This document shows, one piece after another, positions 61,740 to 64,000 of a stretch of DNA of 64,000 bases. Made by a program: the position numbers and the translations under genes. This DNA comes from Ichthyophis bannanicus (lineage: Eukaryota > Chordata > Amphibia > Gymnophiona > Ichthyophiidae), in contig CM066033.1 in NCBI GenBank assembly GCA_033557465.1, positions 1,301,623,022 to 1,301,687,021 on the forward strand, in the 5' to 3' direction. Numbering within the stretch: position 1 is the stretch's first letter; the number at the start of each line of letters is the position of its first letter. A model generated the notes under the pieces. It was not told where the DNA came from. It did no database searches and worked only from the letters and a program-made list of their open reading frames with translations.

Positions 61740-63843
61740 GTTTATTTATTTATTTTATTTATTTAACATTTCTTATATACCGCGCTATTTGTCATCAGCG
61801 CGGTTTACATCAAAACAATAGAACACTTGACCAGAGATTGGCCGTCGTTTACATGAAACGGGGAGTTAACATGGAGGAGAACTTGGGGAACTATTTACGT
61901 TCAAGCTTGTAGCAAACTTAGGAAACTATGTACAAATTGGTTGTATTACATATTAGGTATGATTGCAGTGTTTTACGTCAGGTGGTGGCTTTTTGATATA
62001 GGGGTGGTGGGGGAGATAATGGGGTATCAGGGGGGTATAATGTAAGATAAAAAGGTGATGTTTGAGGGTTCTTCTAAATTGAGTAAGGTCTCTAATAGCT
62101 CTAATGTGTGAGGGGAGTTTGTTCCAGCATACGGGGCATAGTTCCTGAAGGCCCTATTGGTGGTGATCTGGTTGAGTTTTGTGGATTCAATTGGTATGAG
62201 TAGCATGTTGGTGGCCTGGGATCTCCTGGATCGGTTGTCTGGAGAATGCGCTATGAGGTCGGAAATGGATGGAGGAGCTATCATGTTGAAGGCCTTGAAG
62301 GTTATGAGGAGGGTTTTGTAAAGGATTCTACTGCTTATGGGAAGCCAGTGTAGTTCCTTTAGAATGGGGGAGATGTGGTCGACCCTTGAGGTTTCCGTAG
62401 AGCACACGGGCTGCCGCATTCATGGCTAGCTGTAATGGTTTGAGGGAGCTCTTTGGAAGGCCATGCAGAACTATGTTGGCATAATCGAAGTGCGGTGTAA
62501 CTAGTGCCTGGAAGATGGTGCGGAAATCCGCGGATTCCATCATGGGTCTAAGATGCCGTAGGGTTTTTATCTTGAAGTAGATGGTCTTGACAGTACGTTT
62601 GATATGTTCCTTGAAGTTGAGTTGTTGATCAAGTATTACCCCGAGATAACGTATGTTGGATTTGATTGGAAGTTCCGCGTCCTCTTACTTTGAGTGTTGG
62701 TGGAGGCGAGAAGGCTTTGTTCCTTGTGATCATTAGTACTTCCGTTTTCTTGAAGTTTATCCGGAGGTTTTGGGTGAGTAGCCAGTCAGTTATTGTGTTG
62801 AAGCAGTCAACTAGCACTGTATAGTCGGGACAAGTGACGGTAATGGGTGTGAACAGTAGTACATCATCGGCATACATAAGACACGATATGCCAAACGAAC
62901 GGGCGATGTCACAGATTGGTTGCATATAGATATTAAAGAGCAACGCGGAGAGGGAGGAACCTTGGGGTACACCCTGGTGCTGTTGGAAAGGTTCAGAGGT
63001 GCTGTTTTGAATGCGGACTTGTTGACATCTGCCTTCTAGGTAGGATTTACACCAGGCCCATGCTTGATCTCGGATTCCCTTCTCATGTAGCCGGGTGAGA
63101 AGCTGTAGGTGGTCTACGGAGTCGAACGCTGCTGATATATCGAGGAAGATTAGTGCGAAGCCCTTCTATACTGTCAATTCCATTGATCAATGAACTGGAT
63201 AATGTTGTTAGTAGGGTTTCGATACCGTGTGCTTCTCTGAATCCGTGTTGAGCGGGATCTAGAGGGGAGGCTGAGTCGACATGCTGCTGAATCTGTCTAA
63301 GGGTTATTTTCTCTAGGATCTTAGCCATCAAAGGGATACTGAGATTGGTCTGTAAGATTCCTCTTTCTTTGGGTCAAGTTGATTGTTTTTTAATAGTGGG
63401 CGGATGGATGTGTGCTTGAGCGCATCTGGGAAAACTCCTGTTTCGAATGACAACTTGGCGATGTTGGCTATGATAGGGCTGAACTCCGTGCGCATTGTCT
63501 TGATCCAGTGCGCTGGGCAGGGGTCAGTCGGTGCGGTCGTGGCGTTGATTGATGCAATTATTTCTTCAATGGTCTTTGTTGATGGCGGTGAGAGTTTGGT
63601 TAGGGTGGACTGGGAAAGGGTGGGCTGGGAAAGGGTGGTTTTGGGATTCGTAGTATGGTAAAGATGGGGTGGTGATGCTGTTGTGGTTACCTTTATTGAT
63701 TTTGATTGGATGTAATTCGCATATGCTTGTGGCTGAATGCCTTCTTGTTGAGGTGGGGAGGGTTGGTTGGTAAGGGATTTCACCAGCTGGAAAAGGTCTC
63801 TTGGCTTATTTAGTGAGCGGCTGTTCTTGGCTAGGCTTCTGAT
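61740..63843 (-). mobile_element. L2-D: 5'-truncated L2 LINE in DIRS-E gag
   Basis: The 3' tail (61741-61830, reversed) is a GTAAACCGCGCTGATG...AATAGCGCGGTATATAAG hairpin plus TAAA repeats. Coding blocks follow to the right. A possible 8-bp duplication with one mismatch flanks it (GAGGCCAT 61732-61739, GAGGTCAT 63844-63851). Its tail is the closest match to the SINE at 55948-56234, so this L2 family is the probable SINE partner. It is one of the youngest insertions in the window. Confidence 0.85.
62027..63830 (-). pseudogene. L2-D reverse transcriptase, frames broken
   Basis: From the 5' side: SLNKPRDLFQLVKSLTNQPS, ATTAPTDPCPAHWIKTM, GVFPDALKHTSIRPLLKNNQ (63830-63370); MAKILEKITLRQIQQHVDSA, QHGFREAHGIETLL (63330-63200); LFNIYMQPICDIARSFG, CLMYADDVLLFTP (active site YADD near 62873) and LTQNLRINFKKTEVLMITRN (62943-62700); then FQALVTPHFDYANIVLHGLP and HISPILKELHWLPIS (62520-62330). 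Frame changes near 63330, 63170, 62690 and 62400 disable it. The endonuclease is missing. Confidence 0.85.
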
Positions 63844-64000
63844 GAGGTCATAGTGACTGTCCGCCAAGTAGGCCGCTCCGGATTCCACCTTCGCCGAGTT
63901 GGCCTGTAACTCGCCCGTTGAGACCTCTGACTGGAGCTGTTGTGCCCACCGTAAACAGGCCCGGGCCACCCAAGCTCCCGACACGGAGGCCTGCAAGGCG
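63844..64000 (-). CDS. DIRS-E gag-like protein, upstream part (partial)
   Basis: The minus strand reads ASVSGAWVARACLRWAQQLQ, SEVSTGELQANSAKVESG and AAYLADSHYDLI, then runs into L2-D. This is DIRS gag that continues directly into VVAARRYLWLRNW on the other side of L2-D (61739). It is incomplete at the window edge. Confidence 0.75.

Larger units (their letters stand above)
57884..64000 (-). mobile_element. DIRS-E: best preserved DIRS element, runs off the right edge
   Basis: The minus-strand element has a right terminal repeat (from 57884), ICR (about 58305-58410), open recombinase and RT/RNase H frames, and gag split by L2-D (61740-63843). Gag resumes at 63844 and continues beyond 64000. It differs from DIRS-A to -D in sequence and terminal repeats, so it is a different DIRS family. 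Long open frames in RT and recombinase suggest recent activity. Confidence 0.9.

Overview
The window is vertebrate nuclear DNA. It holds one recognisable host gene segment, the large 3' coding exon of BEND3 (16946-19189, + strand), in a dense field of nested transposable elements. There are no bacterial-type operons or CRISPR arrays, and no intact tRNA or rRNA gene. The mix of DIRS tyrosine-recombinase retrotransposons, L2, CR1, BovB-like RTE and L1/Tx1 LINEs, Penelope-like elements, a tRNA-derived SINE and cut-and-paste DNA transposons suggests a large-genome amphibian. A caecilian is my best guess, but a salamander, tuatara or another repeat-rich vertebrate is not excluded. This is an inference from repeat content and not a diagnosis.

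Layout. 1-1805: L1/Tx1 fragment (-). 1808-3865: 5'-truncated DIRS-A (+). 3870-15880: an old L2 (+) in three pieces, split by DIRS-B (about 4266-9687, complete with inverted termini) and by an L1-type element carrying ORF1 but no ORF2 (10517-15218, -). That L1 is itself split by L2-B (+), and L2-B is split by a Penelope-type foldback (11582-12475). 15881-16945: intron. 16946-19189: BEND3 exon. 19190-22400: 3' flank with an old CR1, a hAT MITE (8-bp TSD), a hairpin repeat, and a second ORF1-only L1 interrupted by a TTAA-flanked element. 22400-35464: DIRS-C (-), with a CR1 inserted in its RT gene and a nearly complete BovB-like LINE inserted in its gag start. 35465-40822: CR1 pieces and two more foldbacks. 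40823-46064: a hAT-like element hosting DIRS-D and an L2 tail. 47398-53213: a 5.8-kb TIR composite containing a CR1, a palindromic array, tRNA-like sequences and a Penelope-like element with a GIY-YIG domain. 53340-57420: near full-length L2-C with a SINE in its RT active-site codons. 57425-57883: Penelope-like fragment. 57884-64000: DIRS-E (-) with open RT/RNase H and tyrosine-recombinase frames; its gag is split by L2-D.

The elements do not form one pathway, but several depend on each other. The SINE ends in an L2-type 3' tail, so L2 enzymes probably mobilised it. The ORF1-only L1s would need ORF2 protein supplied by another L1. The DIRS internal complementary regions match the joined ends of their own termini, as expected for circular-intermediate replication. 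The nesting gives a relative chronology. BEND3 is the only sequence under obvious protein-level conservation. Its upstream exons lie outside the window, so roughly the first 17 kb is probably intron.
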